From Winogradskyella sp. (GTDB lineage Bacteria > Bacteroidota > Bacteroidia > Flavobacteriales > Flavobacteriaceae), in NCBI RefSeq assembly GCF_028282165.1, contig NZ_JANQIM010000001.1, positions 1-64,000 of the forward strand: 64,000 bases of DNA, read 5' to 3'. Below, piece by piece: positions 26,925 through 35,301 of the stretch. The notes beneath the pieces are model-generated. The model worked only from the letters and a program-made list of their open reading frames with translations, searched no databases and was not told where the DNA came from. A program made the position numbers and the translations under genes. Position 1 is the first letter of the stretch; each line of letters starts with the position of its first letter.

Positions 26925-27482
26925 ATGAAGAATTTTTTATTTGTGCTCATAATCTGTGCTATACTCTTATCAAGCTGTGCAAAAGATAAAGCACCAGATC
27001 CTTTTTTAATTGAAAAACATCATATAGGTTTATTGACAGATTCCACTAAGGTTAAGGATTTAAACGCAGTTTTCATCAATGATTCTGTGGTAAGATATAT
27101 CGCAGGCGACGAATTTGCAGGTTCTGTTAATACGATTGAAATTTTTGAAAAAGGTGGAAAAAAACTTTTGGACCTATCGCCTGAAGAGGCTTTAGATTCG
27201 ACATCTGTTATCTCGAGCGTACGAATTATAGATGAGCGTTATAAAACTGAAAAGAACATTTCTAAACTCAGCACGTTTAAGGATATAAAAGAAGCGTATA
27301 AAATTTCAAAAATCGATAATCTAATTAATTCCATAGTTGTATCGGTAAACGAAATTAATGCATCATTCACCATAGATAAAAAAGAATTACCTGCTAGCCT
27401 AAGATTTGATATGGACATGAGCATAGACCCCATTCAAATACCCGAAAAAGCAAAGATTAAATTCTTTATGATTCATTGGTAA
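26925..27482 (+). CDS. Lipoprotein of unknown function
   Basis: The 185-residue protein has a lipobox signal (FVLIICAILLSSC). The mature part is mixed charged and hydrophobic (DSTKVKDLNAVFINDSVV, VRIIDERYKTEKNISKL), with no motif I recognise. The end, KIKFFMIHW, is followed by an array of 27-base repeats. It follows the HerA-like gene closely and probably belongs to the same operon. Confidence 0.78.
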   Translation: MKNFLFVLIICAILLSSCAKDKAPDPFLIEKHHIGLLTDSTKVKDLNAVFINDSVVRYIAGDEFAGSVNTIEIFEKGGKKLLDLSPEEALDSTSVISSVRIIDERYKTEKNISKLSTFKDIKEAYKISKIDNLINSIVVSVNEINASFTIDKKELPASLRFDMDMSIDPIQIPEKAKIKFFMIHW

Positions 27483-27485
27483 GCC

Positions 27486-27595
27486 TACGCCAAGGCTTCG
27501 GCTCACAAAGTATAAGCCAAGTCTTCAGTTTACAAAGTATACGCCAAAGCTATGGTTCACTGGTTTTAGCCAAGGCTTCGACCTAAATGGTCACA
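27486..27595. repeat. Four imperfect 27-bp tandem repeats
   Basis: The core GCCAAGGCTTCGGCTCAC begins at 27489, 27516, 27543 and 27569 (periods 27, 27, 26) with decaying identity. It fills most of the 146-base gap between the lipoprotein stop and the cupin start. Unit 3 contains ATGGTTCACTGG, resembling the end of the preceding gene, ATGATTCATTGG. There are no spacers, so this is not CRISPR. Confidence 0.8.
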
Positions 27596-27628
27596 TCTTA
27601 AACACCTTTAAGTTAAATTGAAAATTAT

Positions 27629-28003
27629 ATGAAAGAAGAAAAAAAATACACATTACAAACGTCACCATTTATTGTACCTACAGATGATGGTAAAGTTATA
27701 AAAGAACATTTCGGTTTGGCCAGTGATGGCAATTCTCAAGTAAGTATTGCGCACATGATTGCACCTCCTGGCTGGAGCGAACCCTTTCAGACTCCAGAAT
27801 TCGATGAATACACATTTATCATTAAAGGAAAAAAACAGTTCATCATTGGAGACGAGACATTAGTCCTCGAAGCAGGACAATCCATAAAAGTAAATAAACA
27901 TACAAGATTGCAATACTCTAACCCATTTACAGAACCTTGCGAATATATTGCCATTTGCTTACCAGCATTTTCAATAGATTCGGTACATAGAGAAAACACA
28001 TAG
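27629..28003 (+). CDS. Cupin-domain protein
   Basis: The 124-residue protein is a single small beta-barrel cupin. Residues about 45-105 carry the cupin motifs in reduced form: PPGWSEPFQTPEFDEYTFII, GKKQFIIGDE, and LEAGQSIKVNKHTRLQYSN. A conserved histidine and acidic residues could bind metal, but the canonical HxH pair is incomplete. The substrate is unknown. One base separates its stop from the next start, so it is co-transcribed with the alpha/beta hydrolase. Confidence 0.82.
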   Translation: MKEEKKYTLQTSPFIVPTDDGKVIKEHFGLASDGNSQVSIAHMIAPPGWSEPFQTPEFDEYTFIIKGKKQFIIGDETLVLEAGQSIKVNKHTRLQYSNPFTEPCEYIAICLPAFSIDSVHRENT

Positions 28004-28004
28004 T

Positions 28005-28832
28005 ATGAGTAGTTTTGTAATAAAATCAATAGGTAGTGCATTAAATGCTACGAGTTTAATTTCATCTAAATACGCCTCAAAAAAGGCTTTAAATTTATTT
28101 GCTTCACCTCGCAAAGGTCGATATACCGAAGCGCAACGAAAAGTTGTAAGTTCAGCTTTATTCGAAGAAGTTACTTATAATGGAACTACGATTGCAACTT
28201 ATCGTTGGAATGGCAAAGGAAAAACCATTTTATTAACTCATGGATGGGAAAGTAATGCTTCACGATGGAATTACATTTTAAAGGATTTAAAAGCACAGGA
28301 TTATAATATCATCGCTTTAGATGGACCGGCGCATGGACGATCTGGGGGAAAACTATTTAATGCCGTTTTGTACTCCGAATTTATCAATGTTATTGCAAAA
28401 AAATTTCAACCCGATGTGATTATTGGTCACTCTGTTGGTGGCATGGCTAGTGTTTTCTTTATGCATAACTATCCGTTAGATTCAGTTAAAAAAATGGTAC
28501 TACTTGGCGCACCAGCACATTTTACAGGCGTCTTTTCAAGGTATAAATCCTTAATGGGTTATAATAAGCGCATTTCTAATGGCCTCGATAACATTGTACT
28601 AGAGCGATTTGGCAAGCCTGTAGATTACTTTTCTGCTGCTAACTTTACAAAATCCATAAAGGCAAAAGGCTTAATTATTCACGATAAAAATGACAAGGTA
28701 ATTCCATACGAAGATGCTTTGCTATTTGCTAATCGTTATAAAAACTCTGAATTAATTAGCACTAGCGGTTTTGGGCATGGCTTAAAAGATGCGTCATTAA
28801 CACCTAAAATTATTGAGTTTATTGATAGATAA
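28005..28832 (+). CDS. Alpha/beta hydrolase
   Basis: The 275-residue protein has the alpha/beta-hydrolase layout: oxyanion region LLTHGWESNASRW, strand and turn IIALDGPAHGRSGG, nucleophile elbow IGHSVGGMASVFF (Ser), acid region IIHDKNDKVIPYEDA, and catalytic His in GFGHGLKD. It is cytoplasmic, since no signal peptide is seen, although the N-terminal 30 residues are amphipathic. The substrate cannot be predicted. It is translationally coupled to the cupin gene and followed by rluF after 24 bases. Confidence 0.88.
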   Translation: MSSFVIKSIGSALNATSLISSKYASKKALNLFASPRKGRYTEAQRKVVSSALFEEVTYNGTTIATYRWNGKGKTILLTHGWESNASRWNYILKDLKAQDYNIIALDGPAHGRSGGKLFNAVLYSEFINVIAKKFQPDVIIGHSVGGMASVFFMHNYPLDSVKKMVLLGAPAHFTGVFSRYKSLMGYNKRISNGLDNIVLERFGKPVDYFSAANFTKSIKAKGLIIHDKNDKVIPYEDALLFANRYKNSELISTSGFGHGLKDASLTPKIIEFIDR

Positions 28833-28856
28833 TCTTTATAGTACCTTTATTATATT

Positions 28857-29621
28857 ATGTCAAACCATCTCATACGTCTTAACAAGTACCTCAGCGAAGT
28901 TGGTTATTGTTCTCGTCGTGAAGCCGATCGCTTAATCGATGCTGGTCGCGTAACCATAAATGATGTTATACCAGAAATGGGAACCAAAGTAGCATCAGGT
29001 GATGTAGTAAAAGTTGATGGTGAAATTATTGGTGGGCGTAAAAAAGACTTTGTTTACCTCGCTTTTAATAAACCTGTAGGGATTGTTTGCACTACGGATA
29101 CTCGTGTTGAAAAAGATAATATTATTGACTTTATCAACTACCCAAAACGCATTTTTCCTATAGGTCGTTTGGACAAGCCAAGCGAGGGACTCATCCTTTT
29201 AACGGATGATGGTGATATTGTTAACAAGATTCTTCGTGCCAGCAACAATCATGAAAAAGAGTATGTGGTTACCGTAGATAAGCCTATTTCGCAAACTTTT
29301 ATTGAGCGAATGGCCGGAGGGATTTATATTGAAGAGCTAAAGCAACGCACCAAAAAATGTGAGGTTAAAAAAATAGATAAATACACCTTTAGTATTATTC
29401 TTACCCAGGGCTTGAATCGTCAGATACGCCGTATGTGTGAGTATTTGAATTATGAAGTACAAACGCTTAAGCGCATTAGAATTATGAATATAAAGCTCGA
29501 TATACCTGTTGGGCAATATCGCGAACTTACCAATGAAGAGTTTATAACCTTGAGTGAACTCATCAGTGACTCAAAAAAAACGTTCCAACCCAATAGACAA
29601 CCTAGAAATCGAAAAAACTAA
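28857..29621 (+). CDS. rluF: 23S rRNA pseudouridine synthase, RluF type
   Basis: The 254-residue RsuA-family synthase has an S4 RNA-binding domain (about 4-60, [20 protein letters not shown]). The catalytic domain shows [13 protein letters not shown], the catalytic motif [20 protein letters not shown] with aspartate after the LGRL-like core, the segment [13 protein letters not shown], and [15 protein letters not shown]. RluF modifies U2604 of 23S rRNA; the assignment over RluB rests on the motif set and short C-terminus. The 3' end has an A8 run at 29573-29580, within the frame. Confidence 0.88.
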   Translation: MSNHLIRLNKYLSEVGYCSRREADRLIDAGRVTINDVIPEMGTKVASGDVVKVDGEIIGGRKKDFVYLAFNKPVGIVCTTDTRVEKDNIIDFINYPKRIFPIGRLDKPSEGLILLTDDGDIVNKILRASNNHEKEYVVTVDKPISQTFIERMAGGIYIEELKQRTKKCEVKKIDKYTFSIILTQGLNRQIRRMCEYLNYEVQTLKRIRIMNIKLDIPVGQYRELTNEEFITLSELISDSKKTFQPNRQPRNRKN

Positions 29622-29628
29622 TTTTAAT

Positions 29629-30045
29629 ATGTCTTTATCACCTTTTCATCTAGCCATTCCTGTTCACAATATCGAAGATTGTAGGGATTTTTACACCAAT
29701 ACCTTAAACTTTGAAGAAGGACGAAGTAGTGACCATTGGGTAGATTACAACTTTTTTGGACATCAACTAGTCATTCATTATAAACCGAAAAAAGAAGAGC
29801 TACATACCAACCTTGTAGATGGTAAAGATGTTCCTGTTCCTCACTTTGGTGTGGTCTTACCGTGGGATACATTCCAAGAATTTGCAGACCTTTTAAAATC
29901 TAAAGGCATAGCCTTTATCATTGACCCTTACATACGATTTGAAGGTCAGGTAGGTGAACAAGCGACCATGTTTTTTAAAGATCCTTCAGGTAATGCTTTG
30001 GAGTTTAAAGCTTTTAAGGATTTGAGCCAATTATTTGCAAAATGA
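29629..30045 (+). CDS. VOC (glyoxalase/dioxygenase-like) family protein
   Basis: I use the ATG at 29629, seven bases after the rluF stop. An earlier in-frame ATG (29554) lies inside rluF and adds 25 unrelated residues. The 138-residue product is one vicinal-oxygen-chelate domain: [19 protein letters not shown], then [23 protein letters not shown], and [17 protein letters not shown] and E are the likely metal ligands. The substrate is unknown. The stop is one base from the convergent folD stop. Confidence 0.86.
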   Translation: MSLSPFHLAIPVHNIEDCRDFYTNTLNFEEGRSSDHWVDYNFFGHQLVIHYKPKKEELHTNLVDGKDVPVPHFGVVLPWDTFQEFADLLKSKGIAFIIDPYIRFEGQVGEQATMFFKDPSGNALEFKAFKDLSQLFAK

Positions 30046-30046
30046 A

Positions 30047-30934
30047 CTAACTTCTTCTATTTTTTCTATGTTGTTCTCTTGCTAAAAGTGTATTTTTCAG
30101 AAGCATAGCAATAGTCATTGGCCCTACACCTCCAGGAACTGGAGTTATATAACTTGCTTTTTTACTACACTTTTCAAAATCGACGTCACCAGTAATATAA
30201 TACCCCTTTTCTGAGTCATCGGGAACACGTGTAATACCAACATCAATGATTACAGCATCATCTTTTACCATTTCTGCCTTTAGGAAATTTGGAATACCCA
30301 AGGCTGAAATAATAATATCTGCTTGAGATGTAATCTGTGTGATATTTTTGGTATGGCTATGCGTCAATGTCACTGTAGAATTTCCAGGAAATCCTTTGCG
30401 CCCCATAAGTATACTCATAGGCCGACCTACAATGTGCGAACGACCAATAATAACAGTATGCTTACCATCCGTTTCTACGCCGTAGCGATCTAGTAACTCA
30501 AGAATACCGAATGGTGTTGCTGGAATAAATGTTGACATATCCAAGGCCATTTTTCCAAAATTTGTCGGATGAAATCCATCTACATCTTTGTCTGGATTTA
30601 CGGCCATTAACACCTTACGCGTATTAATTTGAGGTGGTAACGGCAATTGAATAATAAAGCCGTCAATATCATCATTGCTATTAAGTTCTTCAATCTTATC
30701 TAGCAGTTCAATCTCACTTGTGGTATTTGACATGCGTATCATAGTAGACTCAAATCCAACACGCTCACAAGCTCTCACTTTACTTCCGACATAAGTTAAA
30801 CTTGCACCATCGTTACCAACAATGACTGCTGCAAGATGCGGCACTTTTTCACCATTGGCCTTCATTTTGTCAACTTCAACCTTTATCTCATCCTTAATGT
30901 CCTTGCTTGTTTTTCTTCCGTCTAGTATAGTCAT
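30047..30934 (-). CDS. folD: Methylenetetrahydrofolate dehydrogenase / methenyltetrahydrofolate cyclohydrolase
   Basis: The 295-residue bifunctional enzyme interconverts methylene-, methenyl- and formyl-tetrahydrofolate. Signatures are the substrate region VGNDGASLTYVGSKVRACE with the catalytic tyrosine-lysine pair (Y and K in YVGSK), QLPLPPQI, the cofactor motif GRSHIVGRPMSILMG, and the end signature PVPGGVGPMTIAMLLKNT. The length is standard. ffh lies 96 bases upstream on the same strand, with a REP-like sequence between. Confidence 0.96.
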   Translation of the reverse strand: MTILDGRKTSKDIKDEIKVEVDKMKANGEKVPHLAAVIVGNDGASLTYVGSKVRACERVGFESTMIRMSNTTSEIELLDKIEELNSNDDIDGFIIQLPLPPQINTRKVLMAVNPDKDVDGFHPTNFGKMALDMSTFIPATPFGILELLDRYGVETDGKHTVIIGRSHIVGRPMSILMGRKGFPGNSTVTLTHSHTKNITQITSQADIIISALGIPNFLKAEMVKDDAVIIDVGITRVPDDSEKGYYITGDVDFEKCSKKASYITPVPGGVGPMTIAMLLKNTLLAREQHRKNRRS

Positions 30935-30946
30935 GTTTTATTAGTT

Positions 30947-31016
30947 TTCAGTCGCAGTCGAGACCTTTTTTATATATTAATAATTATGTGACCTCTCGCA
31001 GACGCTCGAGGTGACA
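30947..31016. repeat. REP-like inverted repeat between ffh and folD
   Basis: GTGACCTCTCGCAGACGCTC followed by GAGGTGAC (30988-31015) forms an imperfect hairpin with 7 of 8 arm pairs. A related half, CGCAGTCGAGACC, lies at 30953-30965. This is C/G-rich compared with surrounding DNA and resembles the short palindromes scattered in flavobacterial genomes. Confidence 0.5.
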
Positions 31017-31030
31017 ATAATTTAAGTATC

Positions 31031-32362
31031 TTATCTAGGCATATTCTTCATCATCTGCATCATACGCTTTCCGCCGCCACCTTGCATCATTTTCATCATT
31101 TTGCTCATTTGGGTAAATTGCTTTAATAGTTGATTTACCTCTTGTACAGAAGTACCAGAACCCTTCCCAATACGTTTTTTACGACTAGCATTGATTATGG
31201 ATGGGTTGGCACGCTCGGCTGGTGTCATAGAATGTATTATGGCTTCAATACCCTTAAAGGCATCATCATCAATATCAACACCTTTCATCATCTTTCCCGC
31301 TCCAGGGATCATTCCGATCAGATCCTTCATGTTACCCATTTTTTTGATTTGCTGAATCTGTTTTAAGAAATCATCAAATCCAAACTGGTTTTTTGCAATT
31401 TTCTTTTGGAGTTTTCGCGCTTCTTCTTCATCAAATTGCTCTTGGGCACGCTCTACTAGGGACACCACATCTCCCATTCCCAAAATACGGTCGGCCATAC
31501 GTGAAGGATAGAAGACATCAATTGCTTCCATCTTCTCCCCTGTACCTATAAACTTGATGGGCTTATTGACTACCGATTTAATAGAAATCGCGGCACCACC
31601 TCTAGTATCACCATCTAACTTGGTAAGAATGACACCATCAAAGTTTAAAATATCATTAAAGGCTTTAGCTGTATTCACAGCATCCTGACCTGTCATAGAA
31701 TCTACAACAAACAAGGTTTCTTGCGGTTGAATAGCTTTATGGATGTTAGATATCTCAGTCATCATGGCCTCATCAACTGCCAAACGCCCAGCAGTATCTA
31801 TAATCACTACATTATGACCATTGGCTTTTGCATGTGCTATACCAGCTTGAGCTATAGCAACCGGATCACTGTTTCCTTTATCACTATAGACCTCAACATT
31901 GATTTGATCTCCCACCACATGAAGCTGATCGATCGCAGCAGGACGATATACATCACAGGCTACTAGTAAAGGTTTTTTGGTTTTCTTGTTTTTGAGATAA
32001 TTAGCAAGTTTACCAGAGAAGGTAGTTTTACCAGACCCTTGCAAACCAGACATTAAGATGACACTCGGATTTCCTGAAAGGTTAATCCCTTCAGCATCTC
32101 CTCCCATAAGCTCGGTCAACTCATCCTTAACGATTTTGACCATTAACTGGCCCGGTTGTAATGTGGTCAATACATTTTGACCTAATGCTTTTTCCTTGAC
32201 TTTATTGGTAAATTCCTTGGCAATCTTAAAATTAACATCGGCATCTAAAAGCGCACGTCTTACCTCTTTTAAGGTTTCGGCAACATTAACTTCTGTAATG
32301 CTCCCATGCCCTTTAAGAACGTGTAACGCTTTATCTAACTTTTCACTTAAATTATTAAACAT
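31031..32362 (-). CDS. ffh: Signal recognition particle protein Ffh
   Basis: The 443-residue GTPase binds signal sequences and 4.5S RNA and brings ribosomes to FtsY and SecYEG. It has an N domain (1-95) and a G domain with P-loop GLQGSGKTTFSGKLA, DVYRPAAIDQL, DTAGRLAVDE, TKLDGDTRGGAA and GTGEKMEAIDVF. The methionine-rich M domain ends KMMKMMQ and RMMQMMKNMPR. The length is typical for Bacteroidota. It is probably co-transcribed with folD. Confidence 0.97.
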   Translation of the reverse strand: MFNNLSEKLDKALHVLKGHGSITEVNVAETLKEVRRALLDADVNFKIAKEFTNKVKEKALGQNVLTTLQPGQLMVKIVKDELTELMGGDAEGINLSGNPSVILMSGLQGSGKTTFSGKLANYLKNKKTKKPLLVACDVYRPAAIDQLHVVGDQINVEVYSDKGNSDPVAIAQAGIAHAKANGHNVVIIDTAGRLAVDEAMMTEISNIHKAIQPQETLFVVDSMTGQDAVNTAKAFNDILNFDGVILTKLDGDTRGGAAISIKSVVNKPIKFIGTGEKMEAIDVFYPSRMADRILGMGDVVSLVERAQEQFDEEEARKLQKKIAKNQFGFDDFLKQIQQIKKMGNMKDLIGMIPGAGKMMKGVDIDDDAFKGIEAIIHSMTPAERANPSIINASRKKRIGKGSGTSVQEVNQLLKQFTQMSKMMKMMQGGGGKRMMQMMKNMPR

Positions 32363-32385
32363 AATCTTTATCTCTTTTGAAGTTG

Positions 32386-32393
32386 CAAATTTA
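32386..32393 (-). promoter_or_regulatory. Promoter -7 box of ffh
   Basis: TAAATTTG on the minus strand, 23 bases before the ffh start. Confidence 0.45.
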
Positions 32394-32540
32394 AGAATTT
32401 ACAAGAGATAAACGAATGGCATATCTATAATTCTATAAGGCTATATTTAAGAATACTGTAAACATCCCACTCTAGATCAGGATTGGTTCAACTTACACTA
32501 TGGGATACATCCTACTGACTTCTAAATATTGAGCTGTACT

Positions 32541-32580
32541 AAAAAGAAAAGAGCCGCCTAGCGGTTGGCAACCCTCTTCA
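32541..32580 (-). terminator. Terminator of the acidic lipoprotein gene
   Basis: On the minus strand AAGAG...CTCTTTTCTTTTT encloses two small stems, GGTT/AACC and CCGC/GCGG. The T-rich tail follows. It lies about 50 bases after the stop at 32629. The rest of 32363-32628 shows no gene. Confidence 0.6.
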
Positions 32581-32628
32581 TCAACTTAAACTTACTAAAA
32601 TTACTAGCTAACTTAGTGGTACTTTTTA

Positions 32629-34605
32629 TTAATCACAGTCTTTCTCTAAGACTAAAATATCTTCTCCCCTATGCAGCTCCAACCTATTGTCTTCACATTC
32701 TACAACCAACCATTCACCTGTTATCTCTTGGATGTTTGGTCCTGCTACATTTGTAAAAGTCACAATAACGCCATCTTCTGATTGCGATGTAGTCCACAAG
32801 GCATCAATAGTTTGAGTATCTGTATATATTACAACAATATTGTTGGCATCTTCAAAATCAAAATTCCATTCCATTAGATTATCGCTTCCGTTATAATTAA
32901 CTGCATTCCATATACAATCTAATAAATATGCATCTACTTCTTGTTCTGTACACCCACTGTTGTAATTACAGTCCTCAACAATTAATTCATGAGTAAATAT
33001 TTCATAAATACTCGAATCTCCTGCTAGAGCAACTCTTGAATATATTAATTGAGGATTAGAGATATTAGTGTAAGGACTTATTAGTGCATTGGTTTCATTT
33101 TCTGCATCACCTAAGGTTATGTAGAAGTTATATTCTACATCATCATTTGGGCAATTCGAAAAAATAAGATTCAAATCGAAAATCCCAAAACCATCTTCAA
33201 TACCATCATCTTCATCACAGACAACAAGACTATAATTATCAAAACATTCAAAATAATCACACTCATCTGTAATTAAATACACTGTAAAGATTTCAAAATT
33301 TCCACTTTCTGCTTCTATTCTAAGATAAACTTCGCCTGCTTCCGACCAATAGGATTCTGTTTCTACAATGGCATTTACATTTGCTTCTGCATCTGCCTCG
33401 GTAACATGGAAAGATGCACTAAAGTTGTATGGGCAATCTATTAAACCAATCGTATTGGCACTTAAATTAAATTCTGCAAGATTGTTTGGTCCTAAGCATT
33501 CTACAAGTTCAAAATCGTAAAAGCAATCAAAAACTTCGTCTTCTTCACCATTGTCACAATCTGACTCTAGTTCCATAGTAATAAAACCATTATCAGTCTC
33601 TTTTATAAATTCCAACTCATCATCTTCGTCGCACTCATCTAATAACCACAGGCCATTAGCTATGGTAAAGGTTTGCAATCCCTCAATTATTAGTTTATAC
33701 CCTAAATCAGTTTCTTGCAGTTCCCAATCTCCATCGTCAACTACTGTTGGATCTCCTGTAACCACGATTGATCCAGATGAACTAAACTCAAATTGAAGTG
33801 TATCGGATAAATTGTCATCCGCATCATATATTTCTACTTCAAAAGCACATTCCAATAACAGTGCTTCGAGTACTTCAATATCGATGTCGCAAATATCATC
33901 CTCATCGCAATCATCTTCTGCAGCTTCTATAGCATTTGCTAGTTCTTGGTTAGAATTGACCTGTACAGTTTCTCCATTAGGGTATACTAATGTTACTGGG
34001 TAATTTAAGCTTACTATTAGTGCATTTTCATCATCTTCCAAGTCATCCAAAAAGTCATACAATGCTTCGTCACTTTCTATTGTAATAGTGTCGATAATAC
34101 TAAACTGGGAATTAAAGACAGAAAATGAAATCGGATAAACAAAATCCACACACTCAATAATATCTTCATCATCGTCTTCGTCTAAATAACATTCCTCTAC
34201 CAAATTTTCAAGTTGTTCCTCATTCTCAATAACGATTTCTGTATAGTCACTAAAAACTATAGTAATAGGAAAGATGAAGTCAAAAAAGTCATCTTCGCTT
34301 TCGAATTCCTCAAACAATTCTTCCAACGCTTCAATGTCCTCTAATGTTTCAATAACAATAGTGGTATCGCCTGCTATGATAGTAACGGGCAACTCTACAG
34401 AGAAGCAACTGGCTCCATCCAAAATATCATCATAGGCTCCGTAATTGGCCGTGACATTAGCCATGAATGAAGCCAATTGGGAGTTGGGTTGGATGATTTC
34501 TTGTTCATCCGTTTCAACAATACCTACTTCTTCATCTTGACAGGCAGAAAATGTTAAAAGGGCAAAAAAAGTATATAGTAATAACTGATTGATTTTCATT
34601 TTCAT
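32629..34605 (-). CDS. Acidic repeat lipoprotein divergent to an ECF sigma factor
   Basis: The start is placed at ATG 34605; an upstream ATG at 34641 lies inside a promoter-like box. The 658-residue product has a lipobox ending LLTFSAC (Cys22). Four tandem units of about 48 residues follow (roughly 65-250), each with an (F/Y)P(V/I)(S/T) strand and then an acidic E/D-rich helix. Next are a lipocalin-like domain, two cysteine-containing modules resembling gliding-motility repeats, and a second lipocalin-like domain at the end. The chain is very rich in Asp and Glu, which suggests cation binding, and has many cysteines. It is probably exposed at the outer membrane. It is divergent from sigma/FecR/TonB-receptor genes and shares their putative promoter type. 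Confidence 0.85.
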   Translation of the reverse strand: MKMKINQLLLYTFFALLTFSACQDEEVGIVETDEQEIIQPNSQLASFMANVTANYGAYDDILDGASCFSVELPVTIIAGDTTIVIETLEDIEALEELFEEFESEDDFFDFIFPITIVFSDYTEIVIENEEQLENLVEECYLDEDDDEDIIECVDFVYPISFSVFNSQFSIIDTITIESDEALYDFLDDLEDDENALIVSLNYPVTLVYPNGETVQVNSNQELANAIEAAEDDCDEDDICDIDIEVLEALLLECAFEVEIYDADDNLSDTLQFEFSSSGSIVVTGDPTVVDDGDWELQETDLGYKLIIEGLQTFTIANGLWLLDECDEDDELEFIKETDNGFITMELESDCDNGEEDEVFDCFYDFELVECLGPNNLAEFNLSANTIGLIDCPYNFSASFHVTEADAEANVNAIVETESYWSEAGEVYLRIEAESGNFEIFTVYLITDECDYFECFDNYSLVVCDEDDGIEDGFGIFDLNLIFSNCPNDDVEYNFYITLGDAENETNALISPYTNISNPQLIYSRVALAGDSSIYEIFTHELIVEDCNYNSGCTEQEVDAYLLDCIWNAVNYNGSDNLMEWNFDFEDANNIVVIYTDTQTIDALWTTSQSEDGVIVTFTNVAGPNIQEITGEWLVVECEDNRLELHRGEDILVLEKDCD

Positions 34606-34631
34606 AACACTTGGAGCTTTGCAATTTTTAT

Positions 34632-34665
34632 TATACAACAATCTTAGATTTATTTCCCCTACCCT
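34632..34665 (-). promoter_or_regulatory. Putative ECF-sigma promoter of the acidic lipoprotein gene
   Basis: On the minus strand AGGGTAGG (34665-34658), 16 bases, TTGTTGTATA (34641-34632). The start of transcription would fall about 20 bases before ATG 34605. It matches the fecR site in boxes and spacing. Confidence 0.6.
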
Positions 34666-34705
34666 CAGCTTAAAAAATTTATTTATACTTTGTGCAGCGA
34701 AAGTT

Positions 34706-35221
34706 ATGGGCCGACCTTTACAAGATCATATTTGCGAAGAGCATTTGTTTGAGCGTTTGTATAAAAAACACTCACAAAACCTTCATGATTTTCTCTATTA
34801 TAAATTTGGTGATCATTTAAACCCTAAAGATAAGGTACAAGATGCCTTTATAAAGCTATGGCAAAACTGTGGAAAGGTTTCTCCCGATAAAGCAAAAAGT
34901 TTCTTGTTTACTACTGCAAACAATTTGATGCTTAATGCAGTGGCTCATCAAAAAGTGGTTCTGAAATATGAGAAACTCCCTCAAAAAAAGTCTACGAACG
35001 AATCGCCTGAGTTTGTATTACAAGAAAAAGAATATCATAAAAAGTTACAGAGCGCCCTCGCTAATTTAACCGAAGCACAACGTGTCGCATTTTTAATGAA
35101 TCGTATTGAAGGAAAACGGTTTAAGGAAATTGCCGCAATTTTGGATATATCCATAAAAGCGGTTGAAAAACGAATTTATGGTGCATTAAAAAAATTACGA
35201 GAAGATATCGACGGATTATAA
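34706..35221 (+). CDS. ECF RNA polymerase sigma factor
   Basis: I set the start at ATG 34706 (MGRPLQDHICEEHLFERLYK). The longer frame back to 34589 reads hydrophobic sequence and overlaps the divergent gene. The 171-residue protein has sigma region 2 (about 14-80, DKVQDAFIKLWQN and KSFLFTTANNLMLN) and region 4 (about 105-160, LTEAQRVAFLMNRIEGKRFK then IAAILDISIKAVEKRIYGAL). It belongs to the Bacteroidota FecI-like ECF group. fecR follows after 80 bases and then a TonB receptor. Its predicted target is AGGGTAGG-N16-YTGTTRTATA. Confidence 0.92.
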   Translation: MGRPLQDHICEEHLFERLYKKHSQNLHDFLYYKFGDHLNPKDKVQDAFIKLWQNCGKVSPDKAKSFLFTTANNLMLNAVAHQKVVLKYEKLPQKKSTNESPEFVLQEKEYHKKLQSALANLTEAQRVAFLMNRIEGKRFKEIAAILDISIKAVEKRIYGALKKLREDIDGL

Positions 35222-35253
35222 AAGGCCACAAATTATGACCTACAGCTTTAGTA

Positions 35254-35287
35254 AGGGTAGGAATTTTTATCAATTAACTGTTATATA
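35254..35287 (+). promoter_or_regulatory. Putative ECF-sigma promoter of fecR-TonB receptor
   Basis: AGGGTAGG (35254-35261), 16 bases, CTGTTATATA (35278-35287). The fecR start is at 35302. It suggests autoregulated expression of the anti-sigma and receptor genes separately from the sigma gene. Confidence 0.6.
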
Positions 35288-35301
35288 GGTGAAATAACAT
35301 T

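Noticed and set aside
27486..27595. CRISPR array
   Set aside because: Units are directly adjacent and degenerate, without unique spacers, and no cas gene is present.
29573..29580. A8 run in rluF as phase-variable tract
   Set aside because: It lies near the C-terminus of a housekeeping enzyme and is probably a Lys-Lys coincidence.
34589..34705. Longer sigma factor start with 39 extra residues
   Set aside because: The extension is hydrophobic, unlike ECF proteins, and overlaps the divergent gene start and its promoter.
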